Assembly (NCBI RefSeq): GCF_019175385.1
Contig: NC_083343.1
Coordinates: forward strand, 55,698,457-55,762,456
Length of the DNA stretch: 64,000 nt
Reading direction: 5' to 3'
Source of the DNA: Lycium barbarum
Lineage: Eukaryota > Streptophyta > Magnoliopsida > Solanales > Solanaceae
This document shows, piece by piece, positions 49,000 to 61,393 of this stretch; position 1 is the stretch's first letter; every line of letters begins with the position of its first letter. The notes beneath the pieces were generated by a model. The model ran no database searches. It was not told where the DNA came from and saw only the letters and a program-made list of their open reading frames with translations. The position numbers were made by a program, and so were the translations under genes.

Positions 49000-50577
49000 G
49001 ATTGAGCTAGATATGATCGATTTTGATGTTATTATGGGTGTGGATTGGTTGGGTACCTGTTATGCTAATGTTGATTGTAGAAGGAAGGTTGTCCGATTCT
49101 AGTTTCCAGATGAGCTAGTTTTAGAGTGGAAGGGTAATGCTACTTCGCCGAGGGTTAGGTTTATTTCCTACCTAAAGGCAAGTAAGATGATTATAAATGG
49201 GTATATTTATCATCTGGGTCGGGTTCAGGATATACAAGCAGAGTCACAAACCCTTCAGTCTGTTCCTGTGGTTAATGAATTCCCAGAGGTGTTCCCAGAT
49301 GAGCTTCCACGCATTCCGTCAGAGCCAGAGATTGAATTTACTATTTATTTATTACCAGATACACAACCAATATCCATTCCTCCTTATAGAATGGCACCAG
49401 CAGAATTGAAAGAATTGAAGGAACAATTGAAGGATTTATTCGAGAAGGGCTTTATTATGCCCAGTACATCATCGTGGGGAGCGTCGGTATTATTTGTGAT
49501 AAAGAAGGATGGCTCCTTGCAAATGTGTATTGATTACAGGCAATTGAATAAGGTGACTATAAAGAATAAATATCCACTTCTGAGAATCGATGATTTATTT
49601 GATCAGCTATAGGGTGTCAAATATTTTTTGAAGATAGACTACAGATCGGGGTATCATGACATTAGGGTGAAAGAGGAAGATATTCCGAAGACCGCATTTA
49701 GGACTAGATATGGGCACTACGAGTTTCGTGTTATGTCATTTGGGCTAGCTAATGCTCTAGCCATATTCATGGACTTGATGAATCATTTATTCAGACCCGT
49801 CCTAGATCTATTCGTGATTGCATTTGTTGATGATATTTTGGTTTATTCACCGTCAGAAGCTGAACATGCAGATCATTTACGTGCGCTGCTTAGAGTTTTT
49901 CGAGATAGAGAGTTATGTGCGAAGTTTTCTAAGTGCAAGTTCTGGCTGAACTCTATGGCTTTTGTTGGTCACATTATCTCAGATGATGGCATTAGAGTGG
50001 ATACTCAAAAGAGAGAGGCTGTAAGAGATTGGCCAAGGCCCACGACAAAGGCCACGACACCAACAGAGATACGTAGTTTCTTGGGTCTGGCAGGATATTA
50101 TTGGAGGTTCGTAGAGGGATTTTCTTCTTTTTCAGCCCCACTGACGAAGCTGACTAAAACTCAGCTAAGTTTCAGTGGATGGATGCATGTGAGCAAAGTT
50201 TTCAGATATTAAAGGAGTAGTTGACTTCAGCATCCGTCTTGACTCTTCAAGAGGGAACAGATGGCTATGTGATATATTGTAGTGCTTCAGTTATTGGGTT
50301 GGGCTGTGTATTAATGCAACACGGTAGGTTGGGTAATTCTTCTCGTGATTCCTCAGCTGTGTATTAATGCAACACGGTAAGGTTGTTGCTTATGCATCTA
50401 GACAGCTGATGAAGCACGAGAAGAATTATCCAACAAATGATCTTGAGTTGGCTGTACTGATCCATGCTTGGAAAATATGGAGGCACTACTTATACGGTGT
50501 CCATGTTAATATCTATACCGACCATAAGAGCCTCCAGTACATCTTTAAGCAGAAGGACTTGAACTTACATTAGAGGC
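49000..50577 (+). pseudogene. Element G: reverse transcriptase and RNase H
   Basis: Two long open stretches, 49187-49612 and 49628-50212, together cover the protease-RT linker and the whole RT. One TAG replaces a sense codon after DDLFDQL. The catalytic FVDDILVYS box is intact near 49828-49854. A small direct duplication (CCACGACA twice, 50040-50062) adds three codons in the thumb. The RNase H part carries a stop near 50217 and a 53-bp templated insertion at 50303-50379. It then runs on ([25 protein letters not shown]) until element H interrupts it at 50577. Confidence 0.92.
50303..50379 (+). other. Templated insertion in RNase H: direct plus inverted local duplication
   Basis: A 24-bp stretch (GCTGTGTATTAATGCAACAC...) occurs at 50303-50326 and again at 50356-50379. 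Between them, 50328-50359 is the reverse complement of 50403-50434, matching at 29 of 32 bases. The insertion adds 53 bp and shifts the frame. Confidence 0.9.
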
Positions 50578-53054
50578 TGTTACACCTCGGAAATTTCTCC
50601 GTACTTGTATGATGAGTGGAATGATGAAACGTTGAGTGAATGATGTTTTATTAAGTCGGGGATGGCTAATTAAGAATTTTTGGAAATAAGAAAGTCACGG
50701 AAAATTTTCTGTCCAGTGGTCGTATACGGCACTATACGGTCCGTAAATCAATTTACGGGCCGTATAGTGCAATCGTCCCTTAGCTAGCCAAAAATCTCAA
50801 GTTCTGCCCAGTGATGATATGGTTAAATACGACCCAGTTTACGGCCCGTAAACTGGTTTACGGTCCGTAAACCAGGTCGTAAACTGCCATGTCCATCAGC
50901 CAAACTTTTTGTCTTTGAAATGGTTAAATACGACTTGGAGGACGGCCCCCGTAAACTGGTTTACGGACCGTAAACCTCAGTCGTAAATTGCCATAATCCC
51001 CAGCCAAACTTTCTGTTTTTTGGAGTGCTTAAAAACGACCACAGTGGACGGACCGTAAATCAAAATACGGTCCGTATATTGTGGTTTACGACCACTGTTC
51101 ATCCCGACAAATTTTCATTAAAGACCAGATTTTGAATTATTAAAAGGGAACTTAAGCCCATTTCACGTCATTTTATCCAACACTTCAAGAACACTCTAGA
51201 GTGTTCTTCAACACTTCAACTCTAAGAATAGCAAGAAAATCCAAGGAAACCTAAGATTATCAACACCAAATTCATGAATATAAGTGTAAGAACTCATCAA
51301 AGGATCTTCTAAGTCAAGAAATTCCCAAGAAGGTGGAACTAGGGTTTTGGCTAAGTGAAGTATTTCAACTTAAGGATTGTTCAACCATCCTCCAAGGTAA
51401 GTTTCATGATTATTCCATATTGTTTGAAGTATTGGAAAGCTTAGACACTTGAAATGTAGAAGAACATAAAAATGGGTCATTATTGAGTGAATAGTGGCAT
51501 AAATGAATGATAGTGGAATCGAACTATGAATATTGAAGTGTTGTGAGTACTAATACGTTATAAATGATGTTTATATCATGAAACAAGCATTAAATGCATG
51601 AAAACACAAGGATGAGCTAGAAGTAGAAATAAGGGAAAATTGGAGGAAAATGGTGGATTTTGCCAAATGTACGAAAATGACGATTGTCGATGACGATATT
51701 GCGAATAATATTATGAATGTTTGGAGTTGATATAAAACATGAGAAAAATGGTATGAGCGAAGGAAGCGTTGTCCGACTTTTCCTAGAATTAGTGATGCGT
51801 TCTTGTAGTTAGTTTACTAATGTTGATACGGATTCTCTTATGAAGGTAACGACGTGATATCGACGGAGAAAAAGTGAGCGATATCTTAGCTAAACGACCA
51901 AGGTATGTGAGGCTAGCCTTTCTTTCTAATGGCATGAATCTTTTAACTTGAATCCTTATTCCTTTCATGAGTTCTTGCATTCTAAGAAGTTAAAAGCTTA
52001 TGTCTATGAATGTCTATATGAGATAAGTTATGCGATATGATGACACGAGAATGATGATGATGTTATTCCTTGCCTACACTCACCTTATGTACTAGTCCTT
52101 TCAAGGTGAGGCGGAATGTCTATGTTGGTTCCATAAAGTAATCGGGGGATCACGACTTTACGTCACCCCGATAGAGTAAAGTTGATCATGAGTCTTATAT
52201 ACGCATTATGATAAGATAAGTATTTTATGATAAGGATATTACTATAAGCATTTACACTGAGCATGTCATGAGCATTTCACACCGGGCCTAGTTGGCCGGG
52301 CAGACACCGCTTCGGCGGGCGGCGATACGGATACACCACGACCTACGAGCGTGGGCAGACACCACTAGTGGGCGGCATGAGATGGTACCCCAGACGCGGG
52401 AGGCCTGGACGCGGGCTAATATTATTGATTATCACACCGTACCGACATGGACGGGCAGCTTGCATATGATGCATACATGTTATGATGATGAGTAAGACAA
52501 CATGCATTACTTCATGTATGATTATCAGTCAGATTGATGTTATCCTCATATTATTGATGTTTCCTTTCATTATGTATGTCTCTCATACTCGGTATAATAT
52601 TCGTACTAACGTCCTTTCTTCGGACGCTGTGTTTATGCCCATAGGTAGACAGGGAGGAGAGCTCGGCCCAGGTCCTCAGTAGCTATCAGCTGATAGATAT
52701 CACTCCATTGTTCGGAGGTGCTTATGACTATTCTTTTGATGTACACTCATACATGCATATTTTGGGCATGACGGAGTCTTGTTCCGTCCATGTATTCATT
52801 ATGTTAGTAGAGACTCGTAGATACGCAGTGTGGGTTAGATGGTCTCACAAGATGTTTTCCTATGTATGTATATTATTTTGATGGCCAAGAGGCAAATGTA
52901 TATAAAGTATTTATATTTGATTAAATATAATTTTCCTACAATTGGTATGTAAAATTGATAAAAGAGTATTAAATGAGCAAGATAAGTAATAGAGTGTGCG
53001 GTGCTCGGAAACTAGCTCCGGGTGCCCGTCGCGGCCCCTAGCTGGGTCGTGACA
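50578..53054 (+). repeat. Element H: 5' LTR (2.5 kb)
   Basis: TGTTACACCTCGG...GGGTCGTGACA. It has a large palindrome array (50731-51110), TATTAAAAGG near 51136, donor-like CCAAG|GTAAG (GT 51397), CCAAG|GTATGTGAGGC near 51900, a GGCGGGCGGC-type repeat zone 52285-52480, CTAAC branch-like motif near 52604, acceptor-like CCCATAG|GT (AG 52643-52644), and a GACGGA/TCCGTC hairpin at 52770-52788. The GGGAAATGCTGCC block is not recognisable in this family. Confidence 0.95.
50731..51110. repeat. Array of TTTACGG/CCGTAAA palindromes upstream of the H promoter
   Basis: It includes a 40-bp hairpin at 50731-50770 (19-bp arms, one mismatch), CAGTTTACGG/CCGTAAACTG at 50835-50855, GGTTTACGGTCCGTAAACC at 50855-50873 and GGTTTACGGACCGTAAACC near 50958-50976. 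Spacers such as AGCCAAACTTTCTG are themselves repeated. The same array is present in the 3' LTR near 58430-58805. Confidence 0.93.
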
Positions 53055-53058
53055 GAAG

Positions 53059-53070
53059 TGGTATCAGAGC
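53059..53070 (+). other. Element H: primer binding site
   Basis: TGGTATCAGAGC four bases after the LTR: exact complement of the plant initiator tRNA-Met 3' end as usually quoted. Confidence 0.92.
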
Positions 53071-53259
53071 AGTTCGCCCTAGGAAGTGTCTACGAGCCGT
53101 GTCTAGTAGAGTCTTGTTTATGGTGTGTTGCGCGCCACGCTAATAAACATGAGGCTACAGGGCATTTAGGAAAATGACCATCTTTCTTCTCATGAGATCG
53201 TGCGATAGAGCCATGTCTAGGATTATATCATTCCTAAAGGTGCGTTATGGTTTCAGAAA

Positions 53260-55116
53260 ATGCTGCCGAAAGGAAAAGATACAGCTGCCCAGAAAGGCAA
53301 AGCTTCGACAAAGAGGCAGGCGGAAAGAGAGCCTCCGACAAATGTAGAGGAAAGTGAATCGCAAAGTGAGGCCGCGCCCAATGTAGAAGAGCAGGGAGGA
53401 GCTTCAGCTCAGATTCCTCCACCGGGTGCTTCGGGTCAACAAGTGTCCGAGGCCATACATTTAGTGACACAGTTGGTTGCCGCTCAGGCACAACGACAGA
53501 ATGTGGGCCCAAGTGATCGTTCGGCTAGTACAAGCGCCCGTGATTTCCTTACTCTAAATCCTCCAGAATTTTTCGGGTCGAAGCCGGATGAGGACCCACA
53601 AGGTTTTATCGATGAGATGTTGCGGACGCTGAAACTTATACATGCTTCTGAGACCTAATCCGTGGTGTTGGCCTCATATAGACTTCGTGACGTGGCCGTA
53701 CTATAGTATAAGAATTAGGTGATAACCAGAGGGGAGAATGCACCACCTCCCGTGTGGCAAGAGTTTGTAGATGCCTTTATTCGTCACTACTTGCCACCTG
53801 AAGTCCGCCGAGCTAGAGCGGACAGGTTCTTGAATTTGAAACAAGGAAGCATGAGTGCCCGAGAGTATAGTATGCAATTCCATTCATTGGCCCGGTATGC
53901 TCCGACTATGGTGCCTGACATGGGAGACCGAGTCTATAGATTTGTGAGTGGTTTAGGACCACACTTGTTCAGAGATTGTCTGACAGCCTCTTTACAAGAC
54001 GGGATGGATATTTCCCAGATACAGGCTCATGCTCAGAACCTCGAGGAACGACAACGACAGCAGAGAAGTGATTGTGATGGTGACAGAAGACAAGGTAAGA
54101 GGGCTAGATCTATGGGGGAGAACAGTGAGTACCTAGGGGGACCGAGACAAACATATTCTAGGCACTCAGGTCAGTCAGTGACTAGTGCACATCCTAGATT
54201 CTCAGATAGGAGGGTTGATCGTTCTACTCAATCAGGCCAGGGGCAGAGTTCGAGGGCCTCAGATTAGCAGTCCAGGGGAGACTTTAGCCAGAGGAGACCT
54301 CCAGTGCCGCGGTGTAGCCAGTGTGGAAAATTACATTCCGGACAGTGTCGTCAGGGTTCGGATGCTTGTTATGCTTACGGGCAAGTCGGTCACATGATGA
54401 GAGATTGCCCCTCAGTAAGAGATAGAGCTGGGACTCATCCCACAGGTTCAGCAGCGGGTTCTTCTTCAGCACGCCCGACAGCACAGACTCCTCAGACTAC
54501 AGCAGACAGAGGCAGAGGTAGAGGGGGAGCATCCACTTCAGGTGCTGTTCAGCCCCGTGTGTATGCTTTAGCTGGGCGACAGGATCTTGAGTCTTCCCCA
54601 GATGTTGTCACTGGTACCTTGACTATACTTTCCCGTGATGTATATGCTCTGATTGATCTAGGTTCTACCTTCTCATATATTACTCCGTATATCGCTGATT
54701 GTATTGGGGTAAGACCTGAGCCAATTAAACCCTTCGAGGTATTCACTCCGGTTGGTGATCCTGTAATAGCGAGGCAAGTATATAAGGACTATGTAGTCAT
54801 TATATGTGATCGTCAGACAAGGGCTGATTTGATTGAACTTGAGATGATAGATTTTGACGTAATTATGGGTATGGACTGGTTGGCATCGTGCTATGCTAAT
54901 GTTTGTTGCCGAACAAAAATAGTTCGATTCCAATTTTCGGGAGAGCCCGTACTTGAGTGGAAGGGTAATACAGCTTCCCCAAAGGGTAGGTTTATTTCCT
55001 ACCTTAAGGCGAGAAAGATGATAGCCAACGGTTATATTTGTCATCTAGTTCGGGTTCATGACACGGAAGCGGAAGAGCCAACTTTCCAGTCTGTCTCGGT
55101 AGTGAATGAATTCCCA
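53260..55116 (+). pseudogene. Element H: gag and protease, three stops, 3' end deleted
   Basis: ATG at 53260 follows TTTCAG|AA. The frame is open for 132 codons to a stop at 53656-53658. Two more stops follow in the 53700 region, then it is open through the capsid-like domain (HYLPPEVRRARADRFL) to a TAG near 54265, and open again to 55116. The knuckle reads CYAYGQVGHMMRDC, with the second cysteine replaced by tyrosine (about 54367). The protease active site reads LIDLGST, so the catalytic Asp and Gly remain. Pol sequence ends at AATTCCCA (55109-55116), where it fuses to LTR sequence. Confidence 0.92.
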
Positions 55117-56829
55117 AGAAGGTGGAACTACGGTTTTGGCTAAGTGAAGTATTTCAACTTAAGGATTTTTCAACCATCCTCCAAGGTAATTTTCATGATT
55201 ATTCCATATTGTTTGAAGTATTGGAAAGCTTAGACACTTGAAATGTAGAAGCACATAGAAATGGGTCATTATTGAGTGAATAGTGGCATAAATGAATGAT
55301 AGTGGAATCAAACTATGAATATTGAAGTGTTGCGAGTACTAATACGTTATAAATGATGTTTATATCATGAAACAAGCATTAAATGCATGAAAACGCAAGG
55401 ATGAGCTAGAAGTAGAAATAAGGGAAAATTGGAGGAAAATGGTGGATTTTGCCAAATGTACGAAAATGACGATTGTCGATGACGATATTGCGAATAATAT
55501 TATGAATGTTGGGAGTTGATATAAAACATGATAAAAATGGTATGAGCGAAGGAAGCATTGTCCGACTTTTCCTAGAATTAGCGATGCGTTCATGTAGTTA
55601 GTTTACTAATGTTGATACAGATTCTCTTATGAAGTTAACGACGTGATATCGACGGAGAACAAGTGAGAGATATCTTAGCTGAACGACCAAGGTATGTGAG
55701 GCTAGCCCTTTTTTCTAATGGCATGAATCTTTTAACTTGAATCCCTATTCCTTTCATGAGTTCTTGCATTCTAAGAAGTTAAAAGCTTATGTCTATGAAT
55801 GTCTATATGAGATAAGTTATGCGATATGATGACACGAGAATGATGATGATGTTATTCCTTGCCTACACTCACCTTATGTACTAGTCCTTTCAAGGTGAGG
55901 CGGAATGTCTATGATGGTTCCATAATGTAATCGGGGGATCACGACCTTACGTCACCCTGATAGAGTAAAGTTGATCATGAGTCTTATATACGCATTATGA
56001 TAAGATAAGTATTTTATGATAAGCATATTACTATGAGCATTTACATTGAGCATGTCATGAGCATTTCACACCGGGCCTAGTTGGCCGGGCAGACACCGCT
56101 TCGGCGGGCGGCGATACGGATACACCACGACCTACGGGCGTGGGCAGACACCACTAGTGGGTGGCATGAGATGGTACCCCGGACGCGGGCTAATATTATT
56201 GATTATCACACCGTACCGACATGGACGGGCTAGCATGCATATGATGCATACATGTTATGATGATGAGTAAGACATCATGCATTACTTCATGTATGATTAT
56301 CAGTCAGATTGATGTTATCCTCATATTATTGATGTTTCCTTTCATTATTTATGCCTCTCATACTCGGTACAATATTCGTACTGACGTCCTTTCTTCGGAC
56401 GCTGTGTTCATGCCCACAGGTAGACAGGGAGGAGAACTCGGCCCAGGTCCTCAGTAGCTGCCAGCTGATAGATAGCACTCCATTGTTCGGAGGTGCTTAT
56501 GACTATTCTTTTGATGTACACTCATACATGAATATTTTGGGCATGACGGAGTCTTGTTCCGTCCATGTATTCATTATGTTAGTAGAGACTCGTAGATACG
56601 CAGTGTGGGTTAGATGGTCTCACAAGATGTTTTCCTATGTATGTATATTATTTTGATGGCCAAGAGGCAAATGTATATAAAGTATTTATATTTGATTAAA
56701 TATAATTTTCCAACAATTGGTATGTAAAATTGATAAAAGAGTATTAAATGAGCAAGATAAGTACTAGAGTGTGCGATGCTCGGTAACTAGCTCCGGGTGC
56801 CCGTCGCGGCCCCTAGCTGGGTCGTGACA
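55109..56829 (+). repeat. LTR fragment fused to the protease-RT linker of H
   Basis: From AATTCCCAAGAAGGTGG, equivalent to about 51319 of the 5' LTR, to the GTCGTGACA end. Its variants (GGATTTTTCAACC, GGTAATTTTC) match the 3' LTR of H rather than the 5' LTR. The integrase frame resumes at the next base. This fits a second LTR inserted in pol, followed by a deletion that removed RT, RNase H and the first third of that LTR. Confidence 0.92.
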
Positions 56830-58082
56830 CAGGTGCAACCAAGATATACCACGATCTCAAATTGATATATTGGTGGGATGGCATGAAGCGAGACATAGCA
56901 GAATTTGTAGCACAGTGCCCAAATTGCCAGCAAGTGAAGGCCGAGCATCAAAAACCAGGAGGCTTATTGCAAGCAATGGAAATTCCTATGTGGAAATGGG
57001 AAGAAATTAACATGGATTTTGTAGTAGGATTAACCCATATGCGAGGGAAGTATGATTCTATATGGGTGATCGTGGATAGACTCACGAAAGAAGTTCCTTT
57101 TCTTCCCGTTAGAACCACATATTCAGCGGAAGATTATGCTAAATTGTATCTCAAGGAGATTGTACAACTTCATGGTATTCCTTTTGCCATTATCACAGAC
57201 CGAGGGGCACAGTTTACAGCCAAGTTCTGGAAGTCCTTTCAAGAAGGTCTAGGTACCCAAGTTAAGCTCAGCACAGCATTTCATCCGCAGACTGACGGGC
57301 AAGCCGAGTGCACTATTCAGACCTTAGAGGATATGCTACGGGCATGTGTATTGGACTTTGGTGGTAGTTGGGATGAGCATTTACCTCTTATTGAATTTGC
57401 CTATAATAACAGCTATCATTCCAGTATTCAAATGGCCCCGTACGAGGCCTTATATGGAAGAAAATGCAGATCTCCAATTGGATGGTTTGAAACCGGAGAA
57501 GTACAATTGATAGGCCCCGACTTGATCCAACAAGCAGTTGAGAAGGTTAAAGTGATTCGAGACCGACTGTTAACAACCCAAAGTCGCCAAAAGTCTTATG
57601 CAGATAATCGCCGACGAGACTTGGAATTTCGAGTGGGCGATTGGGTGTTCCTGAAGGTATCGCCGATGAAGGGAGTGATGAGATTTGGCAAGAAGGGAAA
57701 GCTAAGCTATATAGGACCCTACCAAATCATTCGCAAGGTGGGTCGAGTAGCCTACGAGTTGGACTTGCCTTCAGAGCTTGAATCCGTGCATCCAGTATTC
57801 CATGTTTCGATGCTCCGCAAGTGTATTGGAGACCCAACAAGAATAGTTCCGGTTGATGATGTGCAAGTAACAGAGAAGCTAACATACGAGGAAATGCCCA
57901 TTACCATTTTGGATAGACAAATACGAAGGCTTCGGAATAAAGAGGTTGCTTCAGTCAAAGTTCTATGGCGGAACAATAATCGAGAAGAAATGACTTGGGA
58001 AGCGGAGGAGAAGATGAAATCCATGTACCCCCATTTGTTCCAATCCCCAGAAGAGATTCAAGATGAGACGTCGATGGTGTAA
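56830..58082 (+). CDS. Element H: integrase with C-terminal chromodomain, intact frame
   Basis: Open from the LTR edge to a TAA/TAAGG end at 58082; it is a piece of a polyprotein, so it has no start of its own (the first ATG is in WWDGM, near 56883). About 415 residues. Counting from the Leu at 56862: the CPNC zinc ligands are at 19-22. The catalytic triad is D52 (MDF), D113 (TDRGAQF) and E149 (DGQAE), with the 35-residue spacing of the D,D-35-E family. The basic GPY/F region lies near 255-300 (GKKGKLSYIGPYQI) and the chromodomain near 345-395 (VASVKVLWRNNNREEMTWEAEE). Integrase joins element DNA to the host chromosome; the chromodomain probably steers it to marked chromatin. The N-terminal zinc-finger part is partly lost, and no RT is upstream in this copy. 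Confidence 0.9.
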
Positions 58083-58250
58083 GGTATGTATGTTTTAATT
58101 TTATGTTTTTGGTCGTGTGTGGCCATAAATGTGTTGATATTGTGATATAGCCCTATGAGGCGAAGATATTGTGGGTTGTATTAATGGAAAGGTAGTATCC
58201 AAATTACAAAGGAAACTCTGGCAAAAATTTTCCAGAATCACCGAGTGTCG

Positions 58251-58287
58251 AACATTCGAGGACGAATGTTCCAAAAGGGGGGAAGAA
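58251..58287 (+). other. Element H: pre-PPT hairpin and polypurine tract
   Basis: AACATTCGAGGACGAATGTT is followed by CCAAAAGGGGGGAAGAA directly before the LTR TG. The preceding 168 bp after the stop codon (58083-58250) is non-coding. Confidence 0.92.
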
Positions 58288-60760
58288 TGTTACACCTCGG
58301 AAATTTCTCCGTACTTGTATGATGAGCGGAATGATGAAAAGTTGAGTGAATGATGTTTTATTAAGTCGGGGATGGCTAATTAAGAATTTTTGGAAATAAG
58401 AAAGTCGCGGAAAATTTTCTGTCCAGTGGTCGTATATGGCACTATACGGCCCGTAAAGTGATTTACGGACCGTATAGTGCAATCGTCCCTCAGCTAGCCA
58501 AAAATCCCAAGTTCTGCCCAGTGATGATATGGTTAAATACGACCCAGTTTACGGCCCGTAAACTGGTTTACGGTCCGTAAACCAGGTCGTAAACTGCCAT
58601 GTCCATCAGCCAAACTTTCTGTCTTTGAAATGGTTAAATACGACTTGGAGGACCCGTAAACTGGTTTACGGACCATAAACCTCAGTCGTAAATTGCCATA
58701 ATCCCCAGCCAAACTTTCTGTTTTTGGAATGCTTAAAAACGACCACAGTGGACGGACCGTAAATCAAAATACGGTCCGTATATGGTGGTTTACGACCACT
58801 GTTCATCCCGACAAATTTTCATTAAAGACCAGATTTTGAATTATTAAAAGGGAACTTAAGCCCATTTCACGTCATTTTTCATCCAACACTTCAAGAAAAC
58901 TCTAGAGTGTTCTTCAACACTTCAACTCTAAGAATAGCAAGAAAATCCAAGGAAACCTAAGATTGTCAACACCAAATTCATGAAAATAAGTGTAAGAACA
59001 CATCAAAGGATCTTCTAAGTCAAGAAATTCCCAAGAAGGTGGAACTAGGGTTTTGGCTAAGTGAAGTATTTCAACTTAAGGATTTTTCAACCATCCTCCA
59101 AGGTAATTTTCATGATTATTCCATATTGTTTGAAGTATTGGAAAGCTTAGACACTTGAAATGTAGAAGCACATAGAAATGGGTCATTATTGAGTGAATAG
59201 TGGCATAAATGAATGATAGTGGAATCGAACTATGAATATTGAAGTGTTGTGAGTACTAATACGTTATAAATGATTTTTATATCATGAAACAAGCATTAAA
59301 TGCATGAAAACGCAAGGATGAGCTAGAAGTAGAAATAAGGGAAAATTGGAGGAAAATGGTGGATTTTGCCAAATGTACGAAAATGACGATTGTCGATGAC
59401 GATATTGCGAATAATATTATGAATGTTGGGAGTTGATATAAAACATGAGAAAAATGGTATGAGTGAAGGAAGCGTTGTCCGACTTTTCCTAGAATTAGTG
59501 ATGCGTTCGTGTAGTTAGTTTACTAATGATGATACGGATTCTCTTATGAAGGTAACGACGTGATATCGACGGAGAACAAGTGAGCGATATCTTAGCTAAA
59601 CGACCAAGGTATGTGAGGCTAGCCCTTCTTTCTAATGGCATGAACCTTTTAACTTGAATCCCTATTCCTTTCATGAGTTCTTGCATTCTAAGAAGTTAAA
59701 AGCTTATGTCTATGAATGTCTATGTGAGATAAGTTATGCGATATAATGCCACGAGAATGATGATGATGTTATTCCTTGCCTACACTCACCTTATGTACTA
59801 GTCCTTTCAAGGTGAGGCGGAATGTCTATGATGGTTCCATAATGTAATCGGGGGATCACGACCTTACGTCACCCCGATAGAGTAAAGTTGATCATGAGTC
59901 TTATATACGCATTATGATAAGATAAGTATTTTATGATAAGCATATTTCTATGAGCATTTACATTTGAGCATGTCATGAGCATTTCACACCGGGCCTAGTT
60001 GACCGAGCAGACACCGCTTCGGCGGGCGGCGATACGGATACACCACGACCTACGGGCGAGGGCAGACACCACTAGTGGGCGGCATGAGATGGTACCCCGG
60101 ATGCGGGAGGCCTGGACGCGGGATAATATTATTTATTATCACACCGTTCCGACATGGACGGGCAGCTTGCATGTGATGCATACATGTTATGATGATGAGT
60201 AAGACAGCATGCATTACTTCATGTATGATTATCAGTCAGATTGATGTTATCCTCATATTATTGATGTTTCCTTTCATTATGTATGCCTCTCATACTCGGT
60301 ACAATATTCGTACTGACGTCCTTTCTTCGGACGCTGTGTTCATGCCCACAGGTAGACAGGGAGGAGAGCTCGGCCCAGGTCCTCAGTAGCTGTCAGCTGA
60401 TAGATAGCACTCCATTGTTCGGAGGTGCTTATGACGGTTCTTTTGATGTACACTCATACATGCATATTTTGGGCATGACGGAGTCTTGTTCCGTCCATGT
60501 ATTCATTATGTTAGTAGAGACTCGTAGATACGCAGTGTGGTTAGATGGTCTCACAAGATGTTTTCCTATGTATGTATATTATTTTGATGGCCAAGAGGCA
60601 AATGTATATAAAGTATTTATATTTGATTAAATATAATTTTCCTACAATTGGTATGTAAAATTGATAAAAGAGTATTAAATGAGCAAGATAAGTAATAGAG
60701 TGTGGGGAGCTCGGTAACTAGCTTCGGGTGACCGTTGCGGCCCCTAGCTGGGTCGTGACA
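58288..60760 (+). repeat. Element H: 3' LTR (2.47 kb)
   Basis: TGTTACACCTCGG...GGGTCGTGACA. Nearly the same as the 5' LTR, with scattered substitutions and small indels in the palindrome array (for example GACCCGTAAAC for GACGGCCCCCGTAAAC). Acceptor-like CCCACAG|GT (AG 60350-60351). The donor-like site reads AAG|GTAAT here. Confidence 0.95.
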
Positions 60761-61393
60761 GTGGAGATGGCTAGAGTTACTAAAAGATTATGATGTTGAT
60801 ATTTTTTACCATCCTGGGAAGCCCAATGTAGTAGTCGATGCTCTTAGTCGTAAATCGATAGGTAGCTTGTCATATTTGCAACCGGAGAAGAGAAAGTTAG
60901 CCTATGAAGTTTGTCAGCTAGCCAGTCTTGGAGTTCGATTATTAGTCTCAGGTGATATGGGAGTTACTGTCCAGGATACAACGATGTCATCTTTGGTAGT
61001 TGAAATAAAAAAGCGTCATTACGAGGATCCTATTTTAGTTCGTTATCAAGATACGACTCCTTAAAAAGAAAAGACGCCCTTTGTGATTACAGGGGATGGA
61101 GTACTCAGGTATCGAGGTAGATTATGTGTCCCTAATATTGGTGGACTTCGTCTGTAGGTCATGGGGGAAGCCCATTATTCCTGTTATTCTATTCATCCGG
61201 GCACAACAAAAATGTACCATCATATCATGGAAGTATATTTGTGGGATGGTATGAAGATGGACATAGCGGAGTTTGTCGCTCAGTGTCCAAATTGCCAGCA
61301 AGTTAAGGTAGAGCACCAGAAGCCCAGAGGTTTATTGCAAGCTATTGAGATTCCGACATGGAAGTGGGAGGTGATTAATATAGACTTCATTAC
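60761..61393 (+). pseudogene. Element G: RNase H end and integrase start, after H
   Basis: It begins with the WLELLKDYDVDIFYHPGKPN block of RNase H, so it continues the frame cut at 50577. A stop lies near 61061, and another near 61154. The integrase zinc-finger region (CPNCQQVKVEHQ, about 61289) and the first catalytic block (INIDFIT) follow. It is cut at 61393 by the solo LTR. Confidence 0.92.

Larger units (their letters stand above)
50578..60760 (+). mobile_element. Element H: youngest coding element, internally rearranged
   Basis: 5' LTR 50578-53054, PBS, gag-protease to 55116, an LTR fragment 55109-56829, integrase-chromodomain to 58082, PPT and 3' LTR 58288-60760. It sits in the RNase H gene of G. 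Flanks are GAGGC on the left and GTGGA on the right, an imperfect duplication, but the G reading (GATGGCTAGAG) resumes exactly after it. RT and RNase H are missing. Confidence 0.9.

Noticed and set aside
52292..52495. R- and T-rich frame in the H LTR, also near 59999
   Set aside because: It comes from GC-rich tandem repeats in the LTR; not conserved as protein between the copies.
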